NCBI GenBank assembly: GCA_038534135.1 | Contig: JBCAXJ010000012.1 | Span: 1-64,000, forward strand | Source: Thermohalobaculum sp038534135 | Lineage (GTDB): Bacteria; Pseudomonadota; Alphaproteobacteria; Rhodobacterales; Rhodobacteraceae | Length of the DNA stretch: 64,000 nucleotides | Direction of reading: 5' to 3' | In this document: one piece after another, positions 23,668 through 32,569 of the stretch | Position numbering within the stretch: the first letter of the stretch is position 1 | Layout: the number at the start of each line of letters is the position of its first letter | The notes under the pieces: generated by a model | What the model saw: the letters and a program-made list of their open reading frames with translations, nothing else | Databases searched by the model: none | What the model was told of the DNA's origin: nothing | Translations under genes and position numbers: made by a program

Positions 23668-24951
23668 ATGACAGTTCTGCGATTTTCTGCCGCGAGAGAT
23701 GGCGCACTGGGCAATGCATTGGCACCCTGGAAACTGTTCGGCGAAACGACGCCTGCCGTCCTGGAAGGCGACGCGCGAAAGGGTGTCCGGCTCGACCAGA
23801 TCTATCGCCAGACGGGTGGGCTGGCCTTTGCGGATCAGCCGATCTTCCGGGACGATTCTCGCTTGGCCGCGCATTTTGATGCAATTCCGGACAGTGCCTT
23901 GGGCGATCCAGACGGTCCGGTCGTGGTATTCGTGCACGGGTTCATGTTCGAGGTCAGGCGCAAGCTAAAGGCGCGTCTCGAGAGTGACAATCCGCATCGC
24001 CGGTTGTTTCATTTCGAGGAGCCGGGCAGCCAAAGCGATGAGCACGACACCCGTATGACGCCCTGGCTGGCGCGGGCATTGTGTCCGAACGGCATGGGAG
24101 ATGTCTCACAGGCGAACGGCCTCGCGGTCTGTTTCGGGTATGCCAGTTACGGGGAGACCGTGAGCGACGAGAGCCCGGGGCTGCTGGATTTCCTCGACTC
24201 GGTCATCGATTTCGTCAATCCGCTGGGGCGGCCGACGAATTTCTACGCGCTCGCTTATATCGACGCGATGATCGCCGGGCACGCGCTGGCCGCTGTCCTG
24301 GTGCATCTCGCCCGGCGGCTGGAAGCCGCAGGACGCGGGCATCAGCGGATTGACATCATCTCGCACAGCCTGGGCACCCGGACGGTTCTGAAGGCGATCG
24401 AGACGCTCGCGCTGCGCTATCCCGCGCCAGACAAGGTTCTGGAGCAGGTCGGCAAGGTGATCCTGCTCGCCGGTGCCTGTCTTTGGGAGCAGGCGGGGAA
24501 AGCACTCGACCGGATCGATCAGGCCGACCCTGAACAGCGCCCCGAGTTCTACAACATATTGTCGCGCGCCGACGAGGTGGTGCGGATCCTTGGGTCACGG
24601 GCCTCCCTGAGGGTCGCGCGTGAAGAAGCCGGGCTCGAGGTCAATGATGTGGACCGCGCGGCGGCACTGCTTCAGGGTGCGGGCCTGCTAGGACGCGAGG
24701 GCAAGCCGCCGCAGAAGTTCTATCCGAGCGCAGACTCGGCCTATTCGGATTGGGTCGATATCGACCTGCACAGCGATGCGGTCAAATCCTGGGGTTTCAT
24801 GCATGGTCTGGAACTGGACGGCGACCGCCCGTTCCTGCAGGGCGATCACTGGGTGCACTTCACGCACAGGCCGAACTGGGAGCTTTACCGGCGGATCCTG
24901 GACGGAGGCTCCGGCTGGACCGCGCGAGAGCTTGCTGCATCCGTCGGATAG
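23668..24951 (+). CDS. Alpha/beta hydrolase, tandem copy 2
   Basis: 427 residues starting MTVLRFSAARDGALG. VVVFVHGFMFEVRRKL near residue 88 and DIISHSLGTRTVLKAI near 230 give the oxyanion and nucleophile-elbow motifs; His in the late HWVHFTHRPNWELYRR may be the catalytic His, equivalent to the same site in copy 1. Shared segments (ESDNPHRRLFHFEEP, LARALxxxGxG, WVDIDLHS) show that both arose by tandem duplication and then diverged, for example in the central AxPDxVLEQ region. A 138-base gap separates them, and expression is probably joint. Confidence 0.8.
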   Translation: MTVLRFSAARDGALGNALAPWKLFGETTPAVLEGDARKGVRLDQIYRQTGGLAFADQPIFRDDSRLAAHFDAIPDSALGDPDGPVVVFVHGFMFEVRRKLKARLESDNPHRRLFHFEEPGSQSDEHDTRMTPWLARALCPNGMGDVSQANGLAVCFGYASYGETVSDESPGLLDFLDSVIDFVNPLGRPTNFYALAYIDAMIAGHALAAVLVHLARRLEAAGRGHQRIDIISHSLGTRTVLKAIETLALRYPAPDKVLEQVGKVILLAGACLWEQAGKALDRIDQADPEQRPEFYNILSRADEVVRILGSRASLRVAREEAGLEVNDVDRAAALLQGAGLLGREGKPPQKFYPSADSAYSDWVDIDLHSDAVKSWGFMHGLELDGDRPFLQGDHWVHFTHRPNWELYRRILDGGSGWTARELAASVG

Positions 24952-24978
24952 CGTCTCCCTCGTGCCACCGCGAAAGGC

Positions 24979-26493
24979 TTACTCGATGCCGAGCTTGTCC
25001 TTCACGATCTGCTGCACGGCTTGAGGGTTTGCTTTGCCCTTGGACGCTTTCATGACCTGACCGACGAACCAGCCGGACAATGTCGGCTTGGATTTGGCCT
25101 GTTCGACCTTGTCGGGGTTCGCCGCGATCACCTCGTCGACGACCGCTTCGATCGCGCCGGTATCCGTGACCTGCTTCATGCCGCGCGCGTCGACAATCTC
25201 GGCTGGCACGCCGCCCTCGGCCCAGACGATCTCGAACAGATCCTTGCCGATCTTGCCCGAGATATCGCCCTTGGCGATCAGATCGATGATCCCGCCGATC
25301 TGCTCGGGGCTGACCGGGCTGTCATCGACGGTCTTGCCGTCCTTGTTCAAACGCCCGAAGAGTTCGTTGATCACCCAGTTGGCTGCGGTCTTGCCGTCGC
25401 GGCCGTCGGCGACTTGTTCGAAGAATGCCGCGTCGGCCACGTCTGCCGTCAGGACGCTCGCGTCGTACTCGGTCAGGCCGTAGTCCGCGACAAACCGTGC
25501 TTTCTTGGCGTCCGGCAATTCCGGCAGCGCGCCTGCGATTGCGTCTACGGTCGCCTGCTCGATCTCGAGCGGCAGAAGGTCCGGATCCGGGAAGTATCGA
25601 TAATCGTGCGCTTCTTCCTTCGAGCGCATCGACCGTGTCTCGCCCTTGCTCGGATCGTAAAGCCGCGTCTCCTGATCGACCGTACCGCCGTCTTCCAGAA
25701 TCGCAATCTGGCGCCGGGCCTCGTAATCGATGGCCTGCTGGATGAACCGCATCGAGTTCATGTTCTTGATCTCGCAGCGCGTGCCAAGATGCCCGAAGTC
25801 ACCGGTCTCGCGGTACTTTTCGTACTGTCCGGGCTTGCAGACGGACACGTTCACATCGGCGCGCAGCGACCCTTCCTGCATGTTGCCATCGCAGGTGCCC
25901 AGGTACCGCATGATCTGGCGCAGCTTGCGGACGTATTCCGCCGCTTCCTCGGGCCCGCGAATGTCGGGGCGCGAGACGATCTCCATCAAGGCCACACCCG
26001 TGCGGTTCAGATCGACAAACGACATGGCCGGGTCCATGTCGTGGATCGACTTGCCCGCATCCTGTTCGAGGTGGATCCGCTCGATCCGCACGCGCCGCGC
26101 GACGCCGGGTTCCATATCGACGATCACTTCGCCCTCGCCGACGACCGGGTGCTTGAACTGGCTGATCTGATAGCCTTGCGGCAGATCCGGATAAAAATAG
26201 TTCTTGCGGTCGAACACGCTGCGCAGGTTGATCTGCGCCTTCAGGCCCAGACCGGTCTTCACCGCCTGCTCGACGCAGAACGAGTTGATGACCGGCAACA
26301 TCCCGGGCATCGCCGCGTCGACCAGGCTGACATTGGCATTCGGCTCGGCTCCGAACGCGGTCGAGGCGCCCGAGAACAGCTTGGATTTCGAGGCCACCTG
26401 CGCGTGAACCTCCATCCCGATAACCAGTTCCCAGTCGTCCTTCACGCCCGCGATCACCTTCACGTCCGGTTCGCGGAATGCCAGCTCGCTCAT
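24979..26493 (-). CDS. gatB: Aspartyl/glutamyl-tRNA amidotransferase subunit B
   Basis: Subunit of GatCAB, which converts misacylated Glu-tRNA(Gln) or Asp-tRNA(Asn) to the cognate amide form. Of 504 residues, WELVIGMEVHAQV near residue 20 and the kinase-like core YFYPDLPQGYQISQ near 95 are typical, with a C-terminal YqeY-like tail (GWFVGQVMKASKGKANPQ). Start 26493 (MSELAFREPDVKVI) has AGGG upstream; the open frame extends 99 codons further without family similarity. gatA and gatC are not adjacent. It is divergent from the solute-binding protein gene. Confidence 0.97.
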   Translation of the reverse strand: MSELAFREPDVKVIAGVKDDWELVIGMEVHAQVASKSKLFSGASTAFGAEPNANVSLVDAAMPGMLPVINSFCVEQAVKTGLGLKAQINLRSVFDRKNYFYPDLPQGYQISQFKHPVVGEGEVIVDMEPGVARRVRIERIHLEQDAGKSIHDMDPAMSFVDLNRTGVALMEIVSRPDIRGPEEAAEYVRKLRQIMRYLGTCDGNMQEGSLRADVNVSVCKPGQYEKYRETGDFGHLGTRCEIKNMNSMRFIQQAIDYEARRQIAILEDGGTVDQETRLYDPSKGETRSMRSKEEAHDYRYFPDPDLLPLEIEQATVDAIAGALPELPDAKKARFVADYGLTEYDASVLTADVADAAFFEQVADGRDGKTAANWVINELFGRLNKDGKTVDDSPVSPEQIGGIIDLIAKGDISGKIGKDLFEIVWAEGGVPAEIVDARGMKQVTDTGAIEAVVDEVIAANPDKVEQAKSKPTLSGWFVGQVMKASKGKANPQAVQQIVKDKLGIE

Positions 26494-26692
26494 GCCAATC
26501 GCCCTGCTGATGGTGCCATCCCAGCGACTTACGCCCGGAAAGGACGCTTGGCAACGGCCCACACACGCGGTTATCTGGCGCCGTACGATGGTTTGCATCC
26601 TGAACAACCACACGTTTGCTGATCGGCGCTCGGGGGCGCGCGTCGGATCCCGCAAAGGCAGAGTGTGGACCGTTTGGGCAGAGGGGGAGTCA

Positions 26693-27532
26693 ATGCTCAG
26701 AACAATCGCCGCGGCTTGCATTGCCGCAGTAATCGCCGTGCCCGCAGGTGCGGACGCCTTGAAGGAGATCCTGGACCGTGGGTCGATCAAGCTCGGGATC
26801 CGGTCTTCGGCGCCGCCGTTTTCCTATCTCGACGACAACGGTGCACCAGCCGGACTGGCCGTGAGCCTGTGCAACGCCGTCGTCCGGGAAATCGCGCGGC
26901 ACCAGAAGATCCGGCTCGGCATCGAGTACAAGGTGCTCGACGCCAAGCAACGCTTCCCAGCACTGATCAATCGGGAGACAGACCTCCATTGCGGACCGGC
27001 CTCGGCCACGCTGGAAAGGCGCAAAACGCTCGACTTCTCGATCATCTATTTCGTGGACGGCGCCGCCGCGGCGGTTCGCCCGGACGGCAACTTCGATACG
27101 ATCTTCGACACGGATGGCGGGACGTTCGGCGTGCTCGGCGGCACCACGACCCTGGGCGTTGTCCAGGATCTGGTCGCGCGCAACAGTCTGAATGCCACGA
27201 TCAAGCAGTTCGATAGCCACGGGGCTGGCTTGTCCGAACTCGCGGCAAGCGAGATCGATGTCTACTTCGGCGACCAAGCCATTCTGTTCTTCCAGATCGA
27301 GCGGCTTGGTCTGATCGACGATGTTCAGGTGTTCGAGGATGTCTTCAGCTTCGAGCCCTACGCGATCGTCATGAAGCGCGGCGAGGATGATTTGCGCTTG
27401 GCCGTGGATCGGGCGCTGTCGAAGATCTACGAGACGGGGCTGATCTATCAGATGATCCTGAGCGAGCTCGACAATTACCCGCTGTCGACCGAGGCGAAGA
27501 CGCTTTATCTGGTGGTCGGCCTGCCGGAATGA
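26693..27532 (+). CDS. Periplasmic amino-acid-type substrate-binding protein
   Basis: 279 residues with a Sec signal peptide MLRTIAAACIAAVIAVPAGA (cleavage near 21-23) and the bacterial extracellular solute-binding family 3 fold: LKEILDRGSIKLGIRSSAPP, then LAVSLCNAVVREI, and the later FDSHGAGLSELAASEIDVYF hinge. Members bind polar amino acids for ABC importers. No permease or ATPase gene is adjacent, so it may serve an unlinked transporter or act as a sensor input. GGGGGAG lies just before ATG 26693. Confidence 0.9.
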   Translation: MLRTIAAACIAAVIAVPAGADALKEILDRGSIKLGIRSSAPPFSYLDDNGAPAGLAVSLCNAVVREIARHQKIRLGIEYKVLDAKQRFPALINRETDLHCGPASATLERRKTLDFSIIYFVDGAAAAVRPDGNFDTIFDTDGGTFGVLGGTTTLGVVQDLVARNSLNATIKQFDSHGAGLSELAASEIDVYFGDQAILFFQIERLGLIDDVQVFEDVFSFEPYAIVMKRGEDDLRLAVDRALSKIYETGLIYQMILSELDNYPLSTEAKTLYLVVGLPE

Positions 27533-27590
27533 TCCGAAAGGCTTTGGGCGAGCACATCGTTCGTCAGAGCTGAAGTCTTTCCGACGCGCC

Positions 27591-29882
27591 TTACCCTTCG
27601 ATCGCCTCCCAGACCGCGACCTGGCGCATGACCTGCCGCACGCGCGTGAGCAGGCACAACCGGTTGCGCCGGACAATTTGGTTGTCGGCGTTCACCGTCA
27701 CCTGATCGAAGAACGCGTCGATCGGTGCGCGCAGCTTGGCCATCTCGCCCATGGCGGCGGTGAAGTCCTCGGCCCCCAGCGCTTTCGAGATCTCCGGTTC
27801 GGCGGCATCCAATGCAGCGAACAGGGCGCGCTCCTCGTCCTGTTCGGTGAATTTCTCCTCGGCGCCGCCCGAGTACTCGACCCCGTCCTTCTTTTCCTCC
27901 GCCGCGACGATGTTCGAAGCTCGCTTGTAACCGGCTAGCAGGTTGGCGCCGTCCTCGGTGTCGAGGAACGCTTGCAGCGCTCGAACCCGGTTCACGAGCA
28001 ACACGAGATCGTCCTGCCCGCCAAGATCGAAACAAGCCTGGATGACGTCATGGCGAATGCCCTGATCACGGAGGTAGACCTTCAGGCGGTCGGCGAGGAA
28101 GGAGAGGACTGAGCGCGTGAGTTCGCTAGTGTCAGATAGGCGTAAAGTGACGTCTTCTTCCCAAGCTATTTCACCCTTCGCCGCAGCATAAGCGACTGCC
28201 GGAAGTCCTTCAAAAGCAAGATCGAAACGTTCGATGTTAGAGTCCTGAACACCGTTCTCACCAATACCCCAGAACGAAGCCCAAACTTCGTTTCCGTCGG
28301 GTGCATTCCCATCATATCGAAGAACCTGCCGGCGAAAAGCCAACCCCTCCAAAACACTCATATAAGACCGCTCGATGACTGCACCGAGTGACACCCTAAA
28401 ACGGCACTCTAAGTTTATCCGAATAACCCCCAACGCTGCCCTCCGCAGGGCGAACGGGTCCTTGCTCCCAGTCGGTTTCTCGTCAATCGCCCAGAAGCCC
28501 GTCAGCACGTCGATCTTGTCGGCCAGCGCCACGGAGGCACTCACAGGCTCGGCCGGCACGTCATCCGACGGCCCCAGCGGTGCGTAGTGCGTCTCGCAGG
28601 CCGCCGCGATCTCCGGCGCCAATCCGGCATGTTGCGCGTAGTAGCGGCCCATGATCCCCTGCAGTTCCGGAAACTCGTAGACCATCTGGCTCGACAGGTC
28701 CGCCTTGCAGACCATTGCGGCCTGGCGCGCGGCCTCGGGATCGGCGACGACAGAGGGCGCAATCTCTGCCGCCAGCGCTGCGATGCGCTCGATCCGCTCC
28801 CATTGCGTGCCGAGCTTGTTGTGGAACGTGACCGCCTTCAGCGGTTCAGCCAGCGCGGCCATCCCGCCGACTTTTACAGTCCGCAGATCGTTCTCCCAGA
28901 AGAACTTGGCATCCGAAAGCCGCGCCGCCAGCACCTTGCCATTGCCTGCCAGGATCGTGGCACCGCCATCGGCAGCCTCGGTGTTCGCGACCGTGACGAA
29001 CCGCTCGATCCTGCCAGTCTTGGGATTGCGCACCGAGAAGAACTTCTGATGCTCCTTCATCGAGGTTTGGAGCACCTCTGGCGGCAAATCCAGAAACTCC
29101 TCTCCAATCTCGCCCATCAGGGTCACGGGCCATTCGACCAATCCCGCAACCTCGGCGAGCAAGCCCTTGTCGGCAACGACCTCCATCCCCTGAGCGAAGG
29201 CGAGGTTCTGCGCGTCCGCCTCGATCCGCGCGGCCCGCTCGGCGGGGTACAGGATCACCTTGGCCACTTCCAGCTTCGCCGCATAGTCGTCAAAGCCCGA
29301 CACCTTGATCGGCGCTGGCGCATGGAAGCGGTGGCCATAGGTCACGTCACCGGCGCGGATACCATCGATCTCGAGCGGCACGGTCTCGACCCAGGCCTCG
29401 TCACTCAACACGCACAAGATCGACTGCAAGGGTCGCACCCAGCGCAAAGCTCCCGCCCCCCAGCGCATCGATTTCGGCCAGGGAAAATTGCGGACCGCGT
29501 GTTCGACCGCCTCGGCGATCACGTCCGCCGCGGGGCGGCCCTGCCGTTTGATCACGGCGAAATAGACCTGCCCCTTCTTGTCGTCGCGCACCTCAAGCTG
29601 GTCCTGGTCCAAACCGGTTGAACGCAGAAAACCGGCCAGCGCTTTGTCTGGCGCATCAGTTCGCGGTCCCTTGCGTTCCTCGACTGTATCGGGCGTCACC
29701 GTGGGCAGCCCGGACAGCGCCAGAACCAGACGGCGCGGCGTCGCGAAGGCACGGCCCCCAGCATAGGTCAGCCCCGCTTCGACCATATGGTCGGTCACCA
29801 GCTTCTTCAGATCCTCGGCCGCACGGGTCTGCATCCGCGCGGGGATCTCCTCGGAGAACAGCTCGAGCAACAGGTCGGGCAC
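27591..29882 (-). CDS. glyS: Glycine--tRNA ligase beta subunit
   Basis: The beta subunit of the alpha2beta2 bacterial glycyl-tRNA synthetase; it binds and positions tRNA(Gly). It begins MPDLLLELFSEEIPARMQ, uses GTG 29882 with AGAGG upstream, and contains KSMRWGAGALRWVRP, the HD-like region with FYWEN-type motif FFWENDLRT, and the C-terminal anticodon-binding region (FFDQVTVNADNQIVRRNRL). At 763 residues it is longer than the usual 690 or so. The excess coincides with a lower-GC segment at about 28100-28460 (residues 474-594), inserted between GVIRI and FLADRLKVYLRDQGIRHD. glyQ is not in the window; the lytic transglycosylase gene lies upstream instead. Confidence 0.96.
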   Translation of the reverse strand: MPDLLLELFSEEIPARMQTRAAEDLKKLVTDHMVEAGLTYAGGRAFATPRRLVLALSGLPTVTPDTVEERKGPRTDAPDKALAGFLRSTGLDQDQLEVRDDKKGQVYFAVIKRQGRPAADVIAEAVEHAVRNFPWPKSMRWGAGALRWVRPLQSILCVLSDEAWVETVPLEIDGIRAGDVTYGHRFHAPAPIKVSGFDDYAAKLEVAKVILYPAERAARIEADAQNLAFAQGMEVVADKGLLAEVAGLVEWPVTLMGEIGEEFLDLPPEVLQTSMKEHQKFFSVRNPKTGRIERFVTVANTEAADGGATILAGNGKVLAARLSDAKFFWENDLRTVKVGGMAALAEPLKAVTFHNKLGTQWERIERIAALAAEIAPSVVADPEAARQAAMVCKADLSSQMVYEFPELQGIMGRYYAQHAGLAPEIAAACETHYAPLGPSDDVPAEPVSASVALADKIDVLTGFWAIDEKPTGSKDPFALRRAALGVIRINLECRFRVSLGAVIERSYMSVLEGLAFRRQVLRYDGNAPDGNEVWASFWGIGENGVQDSNIERFDLAFEGLPAVAYAAAKGEIAWEEDVTLRLSDTSELTRSVLSFLADRLKVYLRDQGIRHDVIQACFDLGGQDDLVLLVNRVRALQAFLDTEDGANLLAGYKRASNIVAAEEKKDGVEYSGGAEEKFTEQDEERALFAALDAAEPEISKALGAEDFTAAMGEMAKLRAPIDAFFDQVTVNADNQIVRRNRLCLLTRVRQVMRQVAVWEAIEG
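28100..28460. other. Lower-GC insert within glyS
   Basis: The codons for about residues 474-594 use many A- and T-ending codons, unlike the flanks, and code a segment not expected in the compact GlyS family pattern. It stays in frame, so it is a lineage-specific or transferred insertion, not a disruption. Confidence 0.45.
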
Positions 29883-29989
29883 GGAAGTCGCCTCTCGATA
29901 TCGGGTGGTCGTTGCGGGCCGCGTCTTAGACGACGGTTACGGGAAAAGCGAGGGCTCTTCCCGTCGCGCTCATCTCGTCCGCCGCCGGC

Positions 29990-30967
29990 TTAGTTCCGCC
30001 GCACCACGCAGTTGACGCCGGCCCGCCGGATGCGGGCACACAACTGCCGTGCCGCCACACGGCTTTGAGCACCGACGCGCGCGGAGTACAGGCGGCGCCC
30101 CGCGACCTTCCGCGACCGAACGACAATTGCGCCGCGCCCGCCAATGACATGCGATGCACGTGCCCGCGCACGCCGGAACGCCTTCACTGCGGCACGTCTG
30201 GAAATGCCTGCCGCAATCTGCACGCCCCACGGCGCGCGTGCAACGGCCCCCATCGCGCGGGTCGAGATAATCGGCAGTGCTCGGCATCCCTCGTCGAAGT
30301 TCTTGCCCTTCTCGAGGGGCTTGTGCTCAACCTCACGCGCCCTTTTGCGGAACCACTCGACCGGACGGTGGGTGATCGACTGCACGTAGTCCACGGTCTC
30401 GCCTGGCAGGCGACCGCCCTTTGCCAACCACCTCGCCACGCGGTTCGGTCCGCTGTTGTACGCCGCTGCGGCGAGCCCGAAATTGCCGAACTGCGCACGC
30501 AGATCTGCCAGAAAAGACGCCGAAGCCGGGAGAGCCTGCACTGGATCCCATGGATCCTTCAATCCCCGGATCCGCGCTGTTGCCGGCATGAATTGCGCGA
30601 TTCCCTGGGCGCCGACCGGGCTCAGCGCTTTGATGTCGAAACGGCTTTCCTTCCATATCAGACGCGCGAAGAACTCCTCTGGCAGACCGTAATCCCGGGC
30701 GTTCGCCTTTATCAGATCGCAGATCCGCGCCGTATCGAACCCATCGCCCGCTTTCACGAGGCCCGCAGGCCTGGACTTGGGAATGGCAAAGACAGGCCAT
30801 GTATCTGCCGACGATGCGGGCTCGGCACTGAATCCAATCGCCAGGACAGCAATCAACGGAGTGAACCAGCGTGCGGCCAAAATCCTGACGACACCAATCC
30901 GCAGGATTGGCAGAGTTGGGATTTTCTCCGCGCGCAGGAAGAGGCGTGCGCGCGTTAGCGCGCTCAT
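29990..30967 (-). CDS. Lytic transglycosylase with C-terminal SPOR-like domain
   Basis: 325 residues. An N-terminal hydrophobic segment (RWFTPLIAVLAIGF) serves as signal or anchor. The goose-lysozyme/Slt-like domain has the catalytic Glu in RLIWKESRFD, then SPVGAQGIAQFMPATA and the substrate-groove AAAYNSGPNRVARWL. The last 90 residues (PWGVQIAAG..., ...LYSARVGAQSRVAAR, ...NCVVRRN) fit a SPOR domain, which binds denuded peptidoglycan at division sites. It cleaves murein between MurNAc and GlcNAc. ATG 30967 is used; the frame is open further upstream into gcrA. It lies 28 bases after gcrA, so both are probably cotranscribed. Confidence 0.85.
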   Translation of the reverse strand: MSALTRARLFLRAEKIPTLPILRIGVVRILAARWFTPLIAVLAIGFSAEPASSADTWPVFAIPKSRPAGLVKAGDGFDTARICDLIKANARDYGLPEEFFARLIWKESRFDIKALSPVGAQGIAQFMPATARIRGLKDPWDPVQALPASASFLADLRAQFGNFGLAAAAYNSGPNRVARWLAKGGRLPGETVDYVQSITHRPVEWFRKRAREVEHKPLEKGKNFDEGCRALPIISTRAMGAVARAPWGVQIAAGISRRAAVKAFRRARARASHVIGGRGAIVVRSRKVAGRRLYSARVGAQSRVAARQLCARIRRAGVNCVVRRN

Positions 30968-30995
30968 TTTAACTCGAAGCTCCCGAGCCCCGAAC

Positions 30996-31577
30996 TCAGC
31001 GGCTTGCGCGGGCCCGATCGCGGCGTGAGGACATCGGCTGGAAGGCGACCGCCACATGGTACTCGCAGTACGGCTTGCCGGGCACGCAGTCCAGTCCGCA
31101 GAATGCGAAGCTCTCTTCGGTCGGATCGCCGATCGGCCACTTGCACGTCCGCTCGGTCAGATCCAGCAACGGGATCCGCTTGGCGAACTTCTCGATCTCG
31201 GCCAGCGTTGCGCGCGCGGCCTCCTCTTCCGGGGTTGGCGCGCCCGGCGCCCGCGGTTGGGTTGCATCGCGGATCACAGGTGCCGTGCGTCGGACGACTG
31301 GTGCCGGGACCGGGGCATCCGCCTTCACCGGTTCGGGTGACGTCGGTTTTGCTGCTTCCGCCGCAGGCTTGGGAGCTGCAGTGGCCGGTTTGGCCTTCGG
31401 CGCTTCGGCCGTCTTCGCCTCGTCACCGCCCGCGCGGTTCGACAACCCAAGCCGGTGCACCTTGCCGATCACGGCATTGCGCGTCACACCGCCCAGCACC
31501 TTGGCGATCTGGCTCGCACTCATACCTTCGGTCCAAAGTTCCTTAAGCTTCTCGACGCGCTCATCGGTCCAGGACAT
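30996..31577 (-). CDS. gcrA: Cell cycle regulator GcrA
   Basis: A sigma-70-associated transcription factor that senses adenine methylation by CcrM at GANTC sites. The N-terminal DNA-binding part MSWTDERVEKLKELW followed by SASQIAKVLGGVTRNAVIGK is diagnostic. An Ala/Pro/Lys-rich linker follows, then the conserved C-terminal sigma-binding domain CKWPIGDP...FCGLDCVPGKPYCEYH. Length is 193 residues. ATG 31577 has GGAG 6 bases upstream. In many alphaproteobacteria gcrA neighbours argD or ABC-permease genes, as seen here a few genes away. Confidence 0.96.
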   Translation of the reverse strand: MSWTDERVEKLKELWTEGMSASQIAKVLGGVTRNAVIGKVHRLGLSNRAGGDEAKTAEAPKAKPATAAPKPAAEAAKPTSPEPVKADAPVPAPVVRRTAPVIRDATQPRAPGAPTPEEEAARATLAEIEKFAKRIPLLDLTERTCKWPIGDPTEESFAFCGLDCVPGKPYCEYHVAVAFQPMSSRRDRARASR

Positions 31578-31717
31578 AGGCATCTCCAAATTATAGCCCG
31601 GCGCGGCACCGATATGGACACACGGACTGCGGGCAACTGAGCCTCTATCATAAGAAGCGAAAGCTGCGTTACAAGGCGTCGCGGCGCCACGCAAGCCCAG
31701 CCGACCAGGATTTCCGC

Positions 31718-32548
31718 ATGACCGAACTCAGCCCGCCCGACCCGCAGCGCCTGCCAAGACAGATGGGTGAGCGCCGGTTCGGGCGCACGAACTGGCTGGG
31801 CCTCTACACCCTGATCGAGCGCGAAGTTCGCCGGTTCCTGAGCGTCTGGTCGCAGACTGTGCTCGCGCCGGTCGCAACCTCGGCCTTGTTCATGGTCGTC
31901 TTCACGATAGCCTTCGGATCGCGGCGCGGCGAGGTCCAGGGCGTACCGTTCGAGCAGTTCCTAGCACCCGGCCTGCTGATGATGACTGTCATCCAGAACG
32001 CGTTTGCCAATACGTCTTCCTCGATCATGATCGCCAAGATCCAGGGCAACATCGTCGACACGCTGATGCCGCCACTCTCGGCGGGAGAGATCCTGGTCGG
32101 CTATATCGCCGGCGGTCTGATCCGTGGCGCCGTGTGCGCGACAGTGGTGATGGCCGTGATCTTCCCCTGGGCTGGGATCACGCCACAAAACGTGCTCTGG
32201 ATGCTCTGGTTCGCACTCGCAGGGTCTGTGATGATGGGGCTGCTAGGACTGCTTGCCGCCATCCACGCCCAGCGCTTCGACCAGATGTCGGCCATCACGA
32301 ACTTCGTGATTACACCCCTCAGTTTCCTGTCTGGCACGTTCTATTCGATCACCGCCCTGCCCGAGGCTTTCCGCGCGATCAGCCACATCAACCCGTTCTT
32401 CTACCTGATCGACGGGTTCCGGTTCGGCGCAATCGGCATCAGCGACTCGAACCCCTGGATCGGTCTCGGCGTCACACTGGCGATCAACGTGGCACTCTGG
32501 CTCGTCGCGTTGCGGTGGTTGACCACCGGATACAAGCTGAAACCCTGA
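31718..32548 (+). CDS. ABC-2 type transporter permease
   Basis: 276 residues with about six membrane segments (for example VATSALFMVVFTIAFG, FAPGLLMM-type region, AVCATVVMAVIFPWAG, MMGLLGLLAAIHA) and the ABC-2 signature PLSFLSGTFYSITALPE. It exports drugs, lipids or polysaccharides with an ATPase partner. No ATPase gene is present nearby, so it must pair with an unlinked one; in related genomes it is a conserved neighbour of gcrA. AGGA lies 8 bases before the ATG. Confidence 0.9.
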   Translation: MTELSPPDPQRLPRQMGERRFGRTNWLGLYTLIEREVRRFLSVWSQTVLAPVATSALFMVVFTIAFGSRRGEVQGVPFEQFLAPGLLMMTVIQNAFANTSSSIMIAKIQGNIVDTLMPPLSAGEILVGYIAGGLIRGAVCATVVMAVIFPWAGITPQNVLWMLWFALAGSVMMGLLGLLAAIHAQRFDQMSAITNFVITPLSFLSGTFYSITALPEAFRAISHINPFFYLIDGFRFGAIGISDSNPWIGLGVTLAINVALWLVALRWLTTGYKLKP

Positions 32549-32569
32549 ACGATCCCGACACCGGCACCC

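Noticed and set aside
25021..26622. 533-codon frame antisense to gatB
   Set aside because: Overlaps gatB almost completely, has a biased Arg/Asp/His composition and no motif.
28587..29621. Rightward frame of 344 codons over glyS
   Set aside because: Antisense shadow of a well-supported gene.
27533..29990. T-box or glycine riboswitch for glyS
   Set aside because: The gap upstream of glyS is about 107 bases and shows no such structure.
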